Below, in pieces: positions 9,949-18,592 of a DNA stretch of 64,000 bases. The translations under genes were made by a program, and so were the position numbers. This DNA comes from Azolla caroliniana (Eukaryota > Polypodiophyta): positions 16,740,001 to 16,804,000 of the forward strand of contig JBHGNT010000005.1 in the NCBI GenBank assembly GCA_043228905.1, read 5' to 3'. The notes under the pieces are model-generated. The model was given only the letters and a program-made list of their open reading frames with translations, was not told the origin of the DNA and ran no database searches. Positions within the stretch are counted from its first letter, which is position 1. Every line of letters begins with the position of its first letter.

Positions 9949-11529
9949 CTCGCCCCCTCCGAACCCGCACATCCTCCGGTATGTGCCGAAGTTGCCGATG
10001 CTCGTTGTCTCCCCTTCATCCTCCGTTTGTCCCGCTATGTCAACTTTGTCTCTCCATTTTGAGTAGACCCATTCTTTCCACCCGAACCATTGTCGCCATC
10101 CGATCCACCATATTCTTTGTTCATTCTTTGCATTGCCATGAGTGGTTGTCATGGTCCCTTGTGGTACTCTTGAGCATCTCGGTGTGTTGTCTCTCTCCAC
10201 TCCGCGCTTGTCTTCCGTAGGTTTTACCCACGCGTCGATGTCGACCTCCGAATACGCGCTCGCTGTTAGGTCCTTGTGCGGCTTTAATGCATGCTTTATT
10301 TCTCGATGTTGCGCATGCGTCGTATTAGGCCGTAGCGCATGCTTCGTATTCCATCGTAGTGCATGCGTCGTATTACCCCGTAGTGCATGCTTATTTTTGC
10401 ACCGTAGCGTGTGCTTCTTTTTGCGCCGTAGCGTGTGCTTCTCTTTACGCCGTAGCACGTGCTTCTTTTGGTGCCGTAGTGCGTGCTCCGTATTACATGC
10501 TTCTCCCATCGTAGACCCGACCTTCGCGTTGTCATGCTTTTGTTTACATCGGAATTTCAGACGGATCATCTTCCATCCGAACCGGCTTCCGACTTTACCT
10601 TCCTTGTTGCCACCTCCCGTCTCTCCGGTCTCACGTTGGTTCTCGGACACAACCGCCGAAGTCTCTAGAATTAGTGGGTAGGAATCCTCGGTATTATCAT
10701 CTTCCGTTGTTTCACCCATAGCCATGTTCTCCTTGGCTATCTCTCCTTCGTATGCATCGGCTTCGACCTTCGTTTCGTTGTCGCCACTTTCCTTATCTTC
10801 GGTGTTATGTCGACACCCGGGCTCCAGTACCGAAGTCTCCGAAACAATGGTGAAGGAATCCCTTCGTTCGTGCTCATTTACTTTGTCTTCCTCGTTGCCC
10901 TTCCGGTCCTCCACTTTTCCACCGACACATTCCGTCTCTCCGGTCTCACGTTGGTGCACGGGCACAGCCGCCGAAGTCTCTGGAACCGGTGTGGGGATAC
11001 CCTTTCGTCCTCGATCTTCCTCCTCCTCGTCCTTTGTTGGCCTCGACTTTGGTTCGGTTTTAAGCTCCCCTTCAATGTCGACTTGCGACTTTTCATGCAT
11101 CTCCGAACCCTTCCGCATCAAGCTCTCCTTCGGTGGTAGTCGGTGGCCGCTTTTCACCCACTGTTGACCGCCGTTCGTGGACCATGTCCTCGTCCGCTTC
11201 GGTCTTAGATAGTCATATGTGTCTCGTATAGCTTCTTCAAAGGACTCCCACATCGGGCTTTGTTGTCGTATCTCGTGGATTCTCTCTTGAAGCTCATCCG
11301 TAGCCACCCGGTTGAAAGATAACACTTGCAATCTTTCTGAGATACCATATCGCAACATCTCCATTTTGTAGTCACGTAGATAGCGTGACACGTCCTTTCC
11401 ATCGAATTGCCCGTTCTGTTGCACGAGCCGTTGTACTACTGTCGTGATCTCCGACATCTCGCGTTGTTCTTGTAGCATTCTCTCGAACATCATCATCATC
11501 ATGTTCATCGCCTCTTGTTGATTCTCCAT
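9901..11529 (-). CDS. Element B: Gag-N-terminal fusion to a novel acidic and His/Arg-repeat protein
   Basis: The open frame starts by homology at the Met at 11529 (an upstream Met exists at 11550) and ends inside the 3' LTR at 9901. The first roughly 125 residues match the element A Gag (poly-Met stretch, FERMLQEQR, GKDVSRYLRDYK). The remainder has no zinc knuckle, protease or polymerase. It holds three degenerate acidic repeats of about 55 residues marked by ETSA/ETSV and RETGETE. These are followed by nine tandem 8-residue units of the form KHALRxxx. The C-terminal part is Trp/Gly-rich. No function is recognised. Such gag-only LTR elements are normally mobilised by an autonomous relative, here plausibly A. 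Confidence 0.65.
   Translation of the reverse strand: MENQQEAMNMMMMMFERMLQEQREMSEITTVVQRLVQQNGQFDGKDVSRYLRDYKMEMLRYGISERLQVLSFNRVATDELQERIHEIRQQSPMWESFEEAIRDTYDYLRPKRTRTWSTNGGQQWVKSGHRLPPKESLMRKGSEMHEKSQVDIEGELKTEPKSRPTKDEEEEDRGRKGIPTPVPETSAAVPVHQRETGETECVGGKVEDRKGNEEDKVNEHERRDSFTIVSETSVLEPGCRHNTEDKESGDNETKVEADAYEGEIAKENMAMGETTEDDNTEDSYPLILETSAVVSENQRETGETGGGNKEGKVGSRFGWKMIRLKFRCKQKHDNAKVGSTMGEACNTEHALRHQKKHVLRRKEKHTLRRKKKHTLRCKNKHALRGNTTHALRWNTKHALRPNTTHAQHREIKHALKPHKDLTASAYSEVDIDAWVKPTEDKRGVERDNTPRCSRVPQGTMTTTHGNAKNEQRIWWIGWRQWFGWKEWVYSKWRDKVDIAGQTEDEGETTSIGNFGTYRRMCGFGGGECRSVFRTLREKVKII
10281..10490 (-). repeat. 24-bp coding tandem repeat (KHALRxxx units) in element B
   Basis: Roughly nine 24-bp units read CGTAG(C/T)GCATGCTT-like on the plus strand and encode 8-residue units on the minus strand. 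The frame is preserved throughout and substitutions are concentrated in the last three residues of each unit. Confidence 0.8.
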
Positions 11530-11567
11530 CTCCTTGCCACCCGCCTTCACGTCGGGTTCACCAACGG

Positions 11568-12326
11568 TGTCGTGCCTTTCGGCTCCGGATCGTTTGCGTG
11601 AGTCGGGTGGGAACCACCGGGGTTTTGGACTAGGAGGAGGAAGAATTTGAGGCTAATCTTGTGAATCCCACAAGTATTACATTAATCAATATTTATGTAA
11701 GAATATGAATTTAGATTGAAAGAGATAGATTATCTTAAACTTCGTGAATCCCACGAGTATATTTTATTGATTGTTGGTGTTTTAGGAAATATATCCAATT
11801 TCCCAAATATTTTTCACACACCTATTACATTGTGCTCCCCATCCTTATGTAGTGATGGGAGAGACTAAGCATAGCTACATGCTTTTTTTCTAATATGTTC
11901 ATGCACACTAAATGTGCATGTGATGCTTTTCTAATCCTTGCTTTTATTTGCTAAATATAGTGCTCATGCACGCTAGATGTGCATGAGTCACTTTTTAGTC
12001 GCTTGCGTTTTTCTATAAAATATTCACGCACTCTAAAAATACATGATTTACCTTTTAATAAAGGTAGGCGCAAATAAAGCACTTATAGTTATTAAATCTA
12101 TTTATAGAACACTAAAGATAAGGTAGCATAATGGTAAAGTTGAGGTTTGGCTACGTGGAGGTACAAGGTTCAAATCTTGCCCTATGCACGTGATAAATAT
12201 CTTGATATTTTTATTTTATTTATTGGTGATAAATATCTTGATATTCTTATTTTATTTATTTATATGTAATTAAATTGGTTATATTATTTTTACTTTTTCA
12301 CGTAGTGTACGAAATACACTACGACA
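11568..12326 (-). repeat. Element B 5' LTR
   Basis: A full-length 759-bp LTR in reverse orientation (ends TGTCG and CGACA). The PBS complement is at 11546-11563 and the tRNA-like module at 12120-12182 (+). It is nearly identical to 9242-9948, so B is young relative to A. Confidence 0.87.
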
Positions 12327-12776
12327 ACGGAAGCTTCGACATGTGACCACAATTGAGCGTGGGCTTGTGAATCCCTACCAGAAGCCCCAACGTTTAATGA
12401 TGCGCCTTGTGGAGATGTTTTCGAATGAAGATGACTGGATATTGGACTTGTTTTCTGGCACAGGTAAATAGTCGAATAAATGTCCCAATGTGTTGAAGGT
12501 TTTATTTATATTTAGACCTATGATAATACTCATTATTTCTTATATATGGTGTTTAGGCACCACTTCGGCATGTGCTTTGAAGCTTTTCCGAAATTCCGTC
12601 GCATTGGAGAAAGATGAGGAGCAGGTGAACTTCATCAACATGAGGCTTCGCACGCTTTGAGAATGCCCCAATCAAGATGAGGAGGTAGGGGCCAAACATA
12701 TGGCAAATATCGAACATTTTCAGCCTGCCTCCCGTGAGCCGATTCCTCCTTTGGCTGGTGAACCTGGGGAACTCGT
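12327..12776 (+). pseudogene. DNA-methyltransferase gene, SAM-binding part
   Basis: The exon resumes in frame after the A-B insertion. At about 12437-12463 and 12557-12575 it encodes DLFSGTGTTSACAL, the FxGxG S-adenosylmethionine-binding motif I. The motif is split by a clean GT-AG intron at 12464-12556. An NPYQKPQ block upstream and a (V)ALEKDEEQ acidic motif II/III-like stretch downstream fit the same fold. Motif IV precedes motif I, which is the permuted beta-type order known from bacterial N4-cytosine/N6-adenine methyltransferases. A premature TGA lies at 12658. The exon is then cut by the chromovirus at 12777. Confidence 0.82.
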
Positions 12777-13072
12777 TGTCATGATATGGCAAGACTCGAA
12801 CCCATGACCTTAGGTTATATGGGTCAAGCTCTTGACCATTAGACCATCTATTGTAATACGTAGGATATTATTTTCATTTACATTTTATTATAGGAAATTA
12901 GTGTATATTCCAGATTTCTCTGGAACATTCTAGAAGCTTCAGGATTACTCCTGAAAAACACTATAAAAGAGGGCACTAGGCATTATGTTGAACCAAATTG
13001 GTTCAACGCCAGTCTTAAGCCTTTTAGCCACCGTTGTATATTCTCTTCATAGAATAAATATCTTTCTTATCA

Positions 13073-13112
<40 letters not shown>

Positions 13113-13211
13113 GCTCACTTCTTCCTTCTCTCGAAGAAGTTCCACACCTCTCATAGTACTAATCCTTCGTTTAGTACTAATTCCTTCTCTGTCTCAGTAC
13201 TGTTCATGACA
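12777..13211 (+). repeat. Chromovirus 5' LTR (435 bp)
   Basis: It contains an antisense tRNA-like module (12787-12846), TATAAAA at 12962-12968, a 21-bp palindrome centred at about 12997 (GTTGAACCAA-A-TTGGTTCAAC), a (CT)n run near 13078-13108 and three AGTACT sites near its 3' end. Confidence 0.93.
12787..12846 (-). other. Antisense tRNA-like module in chromovirus LTR
   Basis: On the minus strand it reads TGGTCTAATGGTCAAGAGC (A-box/D-arm-like), then, about 30 bases later, GGGTTCGAGTC (B box), ending TTGCCA. The same segment lies at the start of the 3' LTR (about 18021-18080). Confidence 0.65.
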
Positions 13212-13213
13212 GT

Positions 13214-13224
13214 TTGAACCAATT
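13214..13224 (+). other. Candidate self-priming PBS of the chromovirus
   Basis: TTGAACCAATT, two bases after the LTR, is the exact complement of AATTGGTTCAA at 12996-13006. That segment lies about 30 bp downstream of the TATA box, where the transcript should start. This is the arrangement of Tf1/sushi-type self-priming. No standard tRNA PBS is visible. Confidence 0.6.
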
Positions 13225-13282
13225 TCCCTACCTTCTGTCTCTCTCATTTCCTACTAATCTTTTTCCTCTTTTCTTTCATCCC

Positions 13283-14434
13283 ATGGCCACTGTTAGCGCT
13301 GAAGAATATCAATCTGTTTTCTCGGAATTCCAATGCTTGAAGGAGAAGTTCCATGCTTTGGAACAAGAAAACCAACGGTTGCTGGGGGATCTTCAGCAAA
13401 TCTCCTTAGAAAAGCAGCAAACGCAACAACAACATGGGGAACTTGCGTTACGCGTGCAACAACTCGAAGCCACCATCGTAGCGATGCAACAACATGGGCC
13501 CGGAACACAAGGGATTCATAAAGAACCTAAGATTGGCCTTCCCACGAAGTTCGATGGAACGCGATCGCAGTTTAGAGGGTTCCTTAACCAGGTACGATTA
13601 GTTATTCAAATGCATCCTTCCCGATATCCCACCGATGCATCACGAGTGGGTTTAGTAGGCACTTTGTTAAGTGGCTCAGCGTTGTCATGGTTCGCTCCAC
13701 TATTAGAAAAGGAATCTCCGTTACTCAACAATTTTGAAGAGTTTCTAGGTGAGTTTAAAGCATGTTTCGGAGATACTGACAGCATCAGGACCGCAATCAA
13801 CAAAATCCGGCGATTACGCCAAGGTGACCGTCCAGCCTCCGCATACGCTGCAGATTTTTGCCTATTCGCCGCCGATATCCCTTGGGATGATCAAGCGTTG
13901 ATGGAACAATTCCGTTATGGTTTACGCAACGACGTCAAGGATTTACTCTTGACCTTCCCCGAAGAGCCAAAGTCCTTAACAGAAGCAATCAGTCGCGCGG
14001 TGAGATGTGACAACCGCCTCTTTGAGCGACGTTCGGAACGACAGCTACAGATGCCGAGGGCAAGATCAGAGCCCACCTACGCCTCAGTGGTAGCAAGACC
14101 TTTTCCGAGGGAGTCATATAATGCGTCTCCAGCGAATACTCCGACTCCGATGGAGATTGACACTACACGTCGTCGAGGGCGATTATCCGAAGAAGAAAAG
14201 CAACGACGCCGTACAAATCGACTATGTCTTTACTGCGGTGGACCAGGACATATCGCAATAAATTGCCCCCATAGGCCAAGAAGACAGGTAAACCAAATAG
14301 TCGCTAGTTCTAATTGTACTAAATCCGAACCTATTTCAGTAGGGATATCTGATAGTCCTAATAGTACTAATATCCCAGATCTAGCAAACAAATTTGATGT
14401 CCTTAGTCAGTTAGAAGAAGAGTTAAACGACTAA
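13283..14434 (+). CDS. gag: Chromovirus Gag
   Basis: The start is taken at the ATG in a good context at 13283 (ccATGGcc); the same frame has an earlier ATG at 13214 inside the presumed PBS/leader. The protein has an N-terminal coiled coil rich in Gln and Leu (residues about 10-70). A retrotransposon Gag domain follows (KFDGTRSQF, the LSGSALSWF region, DRPASAYAADF). A single CCHC zinc knuckle, CLYCGGPGHIAINC, sits at about 14226-14267. It is complete and open. Pol follows in the -1 frame, whose reading is open upstream of the gag stop, so frameshifting is likely. Confidence 0.9.
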   Translation: MATVSAEEYQSVFSEFQCLKEKFHALEQENQRLLGDLQQISLEKQQTQQQHGELALRVQQLEATIVAMQQHGPGTQGIHKEPKIGLPTKFDGTRSQFRGFLNQVRLVIQMHPSRYPTDASRVGLVGTLLSGSALSWFAPLLEKESPLLNNFEEFLGEFKACFGDTDSIRTAINKIRRLRQGDRPASAYAADFCLFAADIPWDDQALMEQFRYGLRNDVKDLLLTFPEEPKSLTEAISRAVRCDNRLFERRSERQLQMPRARSEPTYASVVARPFPRESYNASPANTPTPMEIDTTRRRGRLSEEEKQRRRTNRLCLYCGGPGHIAINCPHRPRRQVNQIVASSNCTKSEPISVGISDSPNSTNIPDLANKFDVLSQLEEELND

Positions 14435-14460
14435 GTCCAGCCAAAATAGGAGCCGTTTGG

Positions 14461-17400
14461 TTGGACAGCCCTAGATCTGTGCAGCCCATTAGTGGTTCCA
14501 TTCCCTCTAAGCAAGTTAGTGATGTGTTCGTAGCCCAAGTAATAGTTAGTACTAAAAGTACCCCTCCAGTACATGTCCTAGCACTCCTAGATTCCGGAGC
14601 TAACTCTTGCTTTATGGATAAGAAATTTGCTCAAGCTCATAAGATATCCCTAAGAAAACTCCAGTGTCCAGCCTCTGTAGTAGTCATTGATGGACGTCCC
14701 ATTGCTTCCGGAAATATCCTAGAAGAGTCAGAGCCCATTAATATTGTCCTAGATAACTTAGTATGTGTAGTATCATTTAATATTATTAGTATCCCAGAAC
14801 ATCCTATAATTTTAGGACTACTGTGGTTCGAGTTACATAACCCTGACATAGATTGGAGAACAAGAGAAATCCGGTGTCGACAAACCCAAGGGTCAACTCA
14901 GAAGATGGCAACCATTTCACTACGTCAGTTGCGTAAAGAAGGGCACAAGGAGGAAATGTTCCTCTTTGCAATATCAGTAAACCCCTCCAACACCACTAAA
15001 GAAGAATCCACCGTTCAACTTCCCGAGAAGTATCGCCATTACACCGATGTGTTCGATAAAGTACAAGCCAACACACTTCCTCATCATCGACCGTACGATT
15101 GCCCCATCGATTTACAACCGGGAAAAGAGCCGCCATGGGGACCGATCTACAATTTGTCACCAACCGAGCTGGAAGTCCTTCGGGCCTATATAGAGGAGAA
15201 TTTGGAAAATGGTTTCATTCGGCATTCGAAATCTCCAGCCGGTGCGCCCATTTTCTTCGTCAAGAAAAAAGATGGATCGCTTCGTCTCGTTGTAGATTAC
15301 CATGGCTTGAATAAGGTTACAATCAGGAATAGGTATGCTCTTCCCCTTATCTCAAGTCTTTTAGAACGGATCAATGGTGCTAGGTTCTTCACGAAGATCG
15401 ACTTACGGGGAGCATATAACCTCGTACGGATCCGACCAGGAGACGAATGGAAGACCGCGTTTCGCACCAGATATGGGCACTTCGAGTATACTGTCATGCC
15501 GTTCGGCCTCACTAATGCGCCGACAGTCTTCCAGCATATGGCTAATGATATATTCCGAGATCTACTGGATGATTGTTTGATCATCTATTTGGATGATCTA
15601 CTGGTTTATTCAAAGACCCAAGAAGAACATGATTCTCATGTACTATTAGTACTAAAACGACTTCGAGAACATGGTCTGTATGCAAAGCTAGAAAAATGTA
15701 GTTTCGGGTGCAACCAAGTGGAATTTCTCGGCTACATCATTTCGTCAGAAGGCATCTCCATGGACCCAGCTAAGGTCAGAACGGTGGTAGAATGGCAGAC
15801 TCCGCGTTCGGTACGGGATGTGCAATGCTTCTTAGGCTTTGCCAATTTTTACCGGAAGTTCATACAGGATTACTCAAAGATCGTTCTACCTCTCACACAA
15901 CTTACCAGGAAGGGACAACCGTTCACCTGGTCTGAAGAAACGGACATGGCTTTCGAGAGTCTTAAAAAAGCATTTACATCGGCTCCAATTCTAGCTCATG
16001 TCGATCCGGAGAAACCATTCATTATCGAAGCTGACGCATCGGATTTTGCATTGGGGACCATTCTCTCACAACAGGGGAATGATGAAAAGCTACATCCTGT
16101 GGCTTTTCACTCACGCAAGTTTGATGCCGCCGAAATCAACTACGAAATCCATGATAAGGAGCTATTGGCAATAGTGGATTCTTTTATGCAATGGAGGCAT
16201 TTTCTGGAGGGATCCTCTCATCCAGTCACCGTATTTAGTGACCACAAGAATCTTGCCTACTTTCAGGATGCTCGTGTGTTGAATCGACGTCAAGCTCGGT
16301 GGGCCCACTTCCTCACTCGTTTCGACTTCAAAATTACATATCGTCCGGGGAGGCACCAAGGGAAGGCAGATGCATTATCACGGCGTTCGTATCTAGCACC
16401 CCGTCCCGGCGAGCCAGCTTTCGATAACCAAAAACAAGTCATCTTGGGACCAGCACGATTACAAGCAACACAAATCTTTGACATGCCTATGGATTCCCGC
16501 GTTATCGATACCATACGTGAAGACTTGAAGACAGATGCGTTCGCCCAAGCTATACTAGCACAAATTGATCCCTCTCGAGCGTCGTGTTCACAGTCGCAAC
16601 CACCAGGTACGGACTATCGGCAATTCAAATACCATGATGGATTACTCTTCTTTAAAGAACTTTTGTATGTTCCTAATGGTTCTTGCCGCCTTCGAGTAGT
16701 ACAAAACTGTCATGACACATATACAGCTGGGCATTTTGGTAGTACTAAAACATTACATTTAGTACAACGATCATTCTGGTGGCCCTGTATGCGACAATTT
16801 GTCGAGGATTTTGTTCGGACTTGTGATACATGTTGTAGAGCGAAAATGCCAAGGCATCATCCATATGGTTTATTAGAACCATTATCAATTCCAAGCAAGC
16901 CGTGGCAATCCATTGCTCTAGACTTCATCACAGATCTTCCAGTCTCTAAGGGGTTCAATGCGATTCTAACGGTGGTCGATCGATATACGAAGATGGCTCA
17001 TTTCTTGCCATGTACTAAGGAGATCTCCAGTGAAGACACTGCCGAAATTGTCATGCATGAAGTATGTCGGCATCATGGACTCCCCGATAGTATCATCAGC
17101 GACTGTGGACCCCAGTTCGTGTCAAAATTCTGGAAGCACCTTTTTAACATGCTCAAGGTCACTTGTAACCTCTCTTCTGGCTACCACCCACAAACTGACG
17201 GCCAAGCTGAACGAACAAATCAAACGTTGGAGCAGTATCTGCGGTGCTTTCTCAGCTATCATCAGGACGACTGGGCAGATATTCTCCACTTCGCCGAATT
17301 TGCCTATAACAACTCTATCCACGCATCCACTAAAGTTACGCCATTTTATGCTTATACGGGATGTCACCCCCGGTGGAGTGTACTTGAAACCCCAGAGGTG

Positions 17401-18018
17401 TCCACAAATCCGTGCGCGGAGGATCGTTTGGAGCGGTTACGCAAGATACAAGCGGATTTATCTACTCATCTCCAGCAAGCTCAACAAACACACAAGGTCT
17501 ACGCGGATCGTCATCGACTTCCATCTAGTTTTAATATTGGAGATCGGGTGTGGTTGCTACGACGACACATCAAGACTACTCGCCCATGTGAGAAGTTGGA
17601 TTATCGGCGATTAGGTCCCTTCCGTATTATTGGAAAGATTAATGATGTTGCTTTTCGTCTCGATCTACCTCCTCAACTTCGGATACATCCGGTGTTTCAT
17701 AGTTCTCTCTTCGAACCCTACCACGAGAGCACCATCCCAGAACGTCTTATCCAACCTCCACCCCCGATCGAGCTTGAAGATGGGCCGGAGTACGAGGTTG
17801 CCGCCATTCTTGATTCCAAGATTGTTCGCAACAAGCTCTACTATCTAGTCGATTGGCTAGGCTATAGTCCCAGCGAACGTACTTGGGAACCGATCGAGAA
17901 TGTAACCAATGCTCGTGCTCTTCTTGAAGACTTCCATCGTCAATATCCACACAAACCGGGTCCTCAATCCAAGACGACTCGTGACACTCGTCGTTTTAAA
18001 GGGGGGATAGTGTCATGA
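14461..18018 (+). CDS. pol: Chromovirus Pol with protease, RT, RNase H, integrase and chromodomain
   Basis: An uninterrupted frame of about 1185 residues; the first in-frame codon annotated is TTG, so translation probably comes from Gag by a -1 shift. Domains in order are: protease DSGA (about 14590); reverse transcriptase with MPFGLTNAP and YLDDLLVYS (catalytic DD at 15592-15597); RNase H (EADASDFALG, about 16029); integrase HHCC finger (about 16710-16850); the DDE core, with LDFITDLP, a second Asp in SDCGPQF (Cys replaces the usual Arg) and the Glu in GQAERTNQ; and a C-terminal chromodomain (about 17790-17940). The chromodomain has the aromatic residues expected for histone-tail binding. 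The stop lies in the 3' LTR. Likely autonomous. Confidence 0.93.
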   Translation: MDSPRSVQPISGSIPSKQVSDVFVAQVIVSTKSTPPVHVLALLDSGANSCFMDKKFAQAHKISLRKLQCPASVVVIDGRPIASGNILEESEPINIVLDNLVCVVSFNIISIPEHPIILGLLWFELHNPDIDWRTREIRCRQTQGSTQKMATISLRQLRKEGHKEEMFLFAISVNPSNTTKEESTVQLPEKYRHYTDVFDKVQANTLPHHRPYDCPIDLQPGKEPPWGPIYNLSPTELEVLRAYIEENLENGFIRHSKSPAGAPIFFVKKKDGSLRLVVDYHGLNKVTIRNRYALPLISSLLERINGARFFTKIDLRGAYNLVRIRPGDEWKTAFRTRYGHFEYTVMPFGLTNAPTVFQHMANDIFRDLLDDCLIIYLDDLLVYSKTQEEHDSHVLLVLKRLREHGLYAKLEKCSFGCNQVEFLGYIISSEGISMDPAKVRTVVEWQTPRSVRDVQCFLGFANFYRKFIQDYSKIVLPLTQLTRKGQPFTWSEETDMAFESLKKAFTSAPILAHVDPEKPFIIEADASDFALGTILSQQGNDEKLHPVAFHSRKFDAAEINYEIHDKELLAIVDSFMQWRHFLEGSSHPVTVFSDHKNLAYFQDARVLNRRQARWAHFLTRFDFKITYRPGRHQGKADALSRRSYLAPRPGEPAFDNQKQVILGPARLQATQIFDMPMDSRVIDTIREDLKTDAFAQAILAQIDPSRASCSQSQPPGTDYRQFKYHDGLLFFKELLYVPNGSCRLRVVQNCHDTYTAGHFGSTKTLHLVQRSFWWPCMRQFVEDFVRTCDTCCRAKMPRHHPYGLLEPLSIPSKPWQSIALDFITDLPVSKGFNAILTVVDRYTKMAHFLPCTKEISSEDTAEIVMHEVCRHHGLPDSIISDCGPQFVSKFWKHLFNMLKVTCNLSSGYHPQTDGQAERTNQTLEQYLRCFLSYHQDDWADILHFAEFAYNNSIHASTKVTPFYAYTGCHPRWSVLETPEVSTNPCAEDRLERLRKIQADLSTHLQQAQQTHKVYADRHRLPSSFNIGDRVWLLRRHIKTTRPCEKLDYRRLGPFRIIGKINDVAFRLDLPPQLRIHPVFHSSLFEPYHESTIPERLIQPPPPIELEDGPEYEVAAILDSKIVRNKLYYLVDWLGYSPSERTWEPIENVTNARALLEDFHRQYPHKPGPQSKTTRDTRRFKGGIVS

Positions 18019-18306
18019 TATGGCAAGACTCGAACCCATGACCTTAGGTTATATGGGTCGAGCTCTTGACCATTAGACCATCTATTGTAATACGTAGGAT
18101 ATTATTTTCATTTACATTTTATTATAGGAAATTAGTGTATATTCCAGATTTCTCTGGAACATTCTAGAAGCTTCAGGATTACTCCTGAAAAACACTATAA
18201 AAGAGGGCACTAGGCATTATGTTGAACCAAATTGGTTCAACGCCAGTCTTAAGCCTTTTAGCCACCGTTGTATATTCTCTTCATATAATAAATATCTTTC
18301 TTATCA

Positions 18307-18352
<46 letters not shown>

Positions 18353-18451
18353 GCTCACTTCTTCCTTCTCTCGAAGAAGTTCCACACCTCTCATAGTACT
18401 AATCCTTCGTTTAGTACTAATTCCTTCTCTGTCTCAGTACTGTTCATGACA
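18011..18451 (+). repeat. Chromovirus 3' LTR (441 bp)
   Basis: It differs from the 5' LTR by a longer CT run and two visible substitutions (A/G in the tRNA-like segment; G/T at the CATA(G/T)AATAA site). It ends TCATGACA and is followed by the CTCGT duplication. Confidence 0.93.
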
Positions 18452-18592
18452 CTCGTAGAGCTTGACGATGACTTAATGGAGGACCCCATGTTAGCGAGTC
18501 TATATGGAGTGGATACTACTGCACTAAAAGTGGATGATAGTTCACCGATTGATGATGAATCCAATGATATGGATACTCTCCTAGCGATGTAG
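18452..18592 (+). pseudogene. DNA-methyltransferase gene, C-terminal exon end
   Basis: After removal of the chromovirus the frame continues for about 45 residues of Asp/Glu/Ser-rich sequence and ends at TAG (18590-18592). The acidic tail shows no motif. The perfect frame across the insertion shows the chromovirus arrived without further damage here. Confidence 0.75.

Larger units (their letters stand above)
2259..12326. mobile_element. Inverted composite of two related Ty3/gypsy elements (A forward, B reverse)
   Basis: Both outer edges are LTR starts (TGTCGTAG at 2259; its reverse complement ends at 12326). Element A (2259-9241) points right and element B (9242-12326) points left, so their 3' LTRs meet head to head. 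The host methyltransferase reads in frame across the complex: CCGT before it and ACGG after it join to PAV-RKL codons. The flanks are not a direct duplication. They are the two halves of a palindrome, CCGTACGG. This suggests integration of an inverted dimer, or two insertions followed by loss of the middle. Confidence 0.75.
12777..18451 (+). mobile_element. Young Ty3/gypsy chromovirus inserted in the methyltransferase gene
   Basis: The element is bounded by TGTCATGA...TCATGACA and flanked by the 5-bp target duplication CTCGT (12772-12776 and 18452-18456). Removing it plus one CTCGT restores the host frame (GELV-ELDD). The two LTRs differ by about two substitutions and a CT-repeat length change. 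Gag and pol frames are open. The polypurine tract AAAGGGGGGATAG precedes the 3' LTR. Confidence 0.95.

Noticed and set aside
9897-11167. Several plus-strand open frames (Ser/Cys/Arg-rich) in the element B region
   Set aside because: They are the complement of the minus-strand Gag-fusion frame and have no start context or homology.
12787-12846. A genuine tRNA gene on the minus strand
   Set aside because: The A and B boxes are good, but the anticodon arm and acceptor pairing are poor and the segment is part of an LTR; reported as tRNA-like only.
13078-13108. (CT)n run as a regulatory element
   Set aside because: Simple microsatellite; its length differs between the two LTRs and it needs no special explanation.
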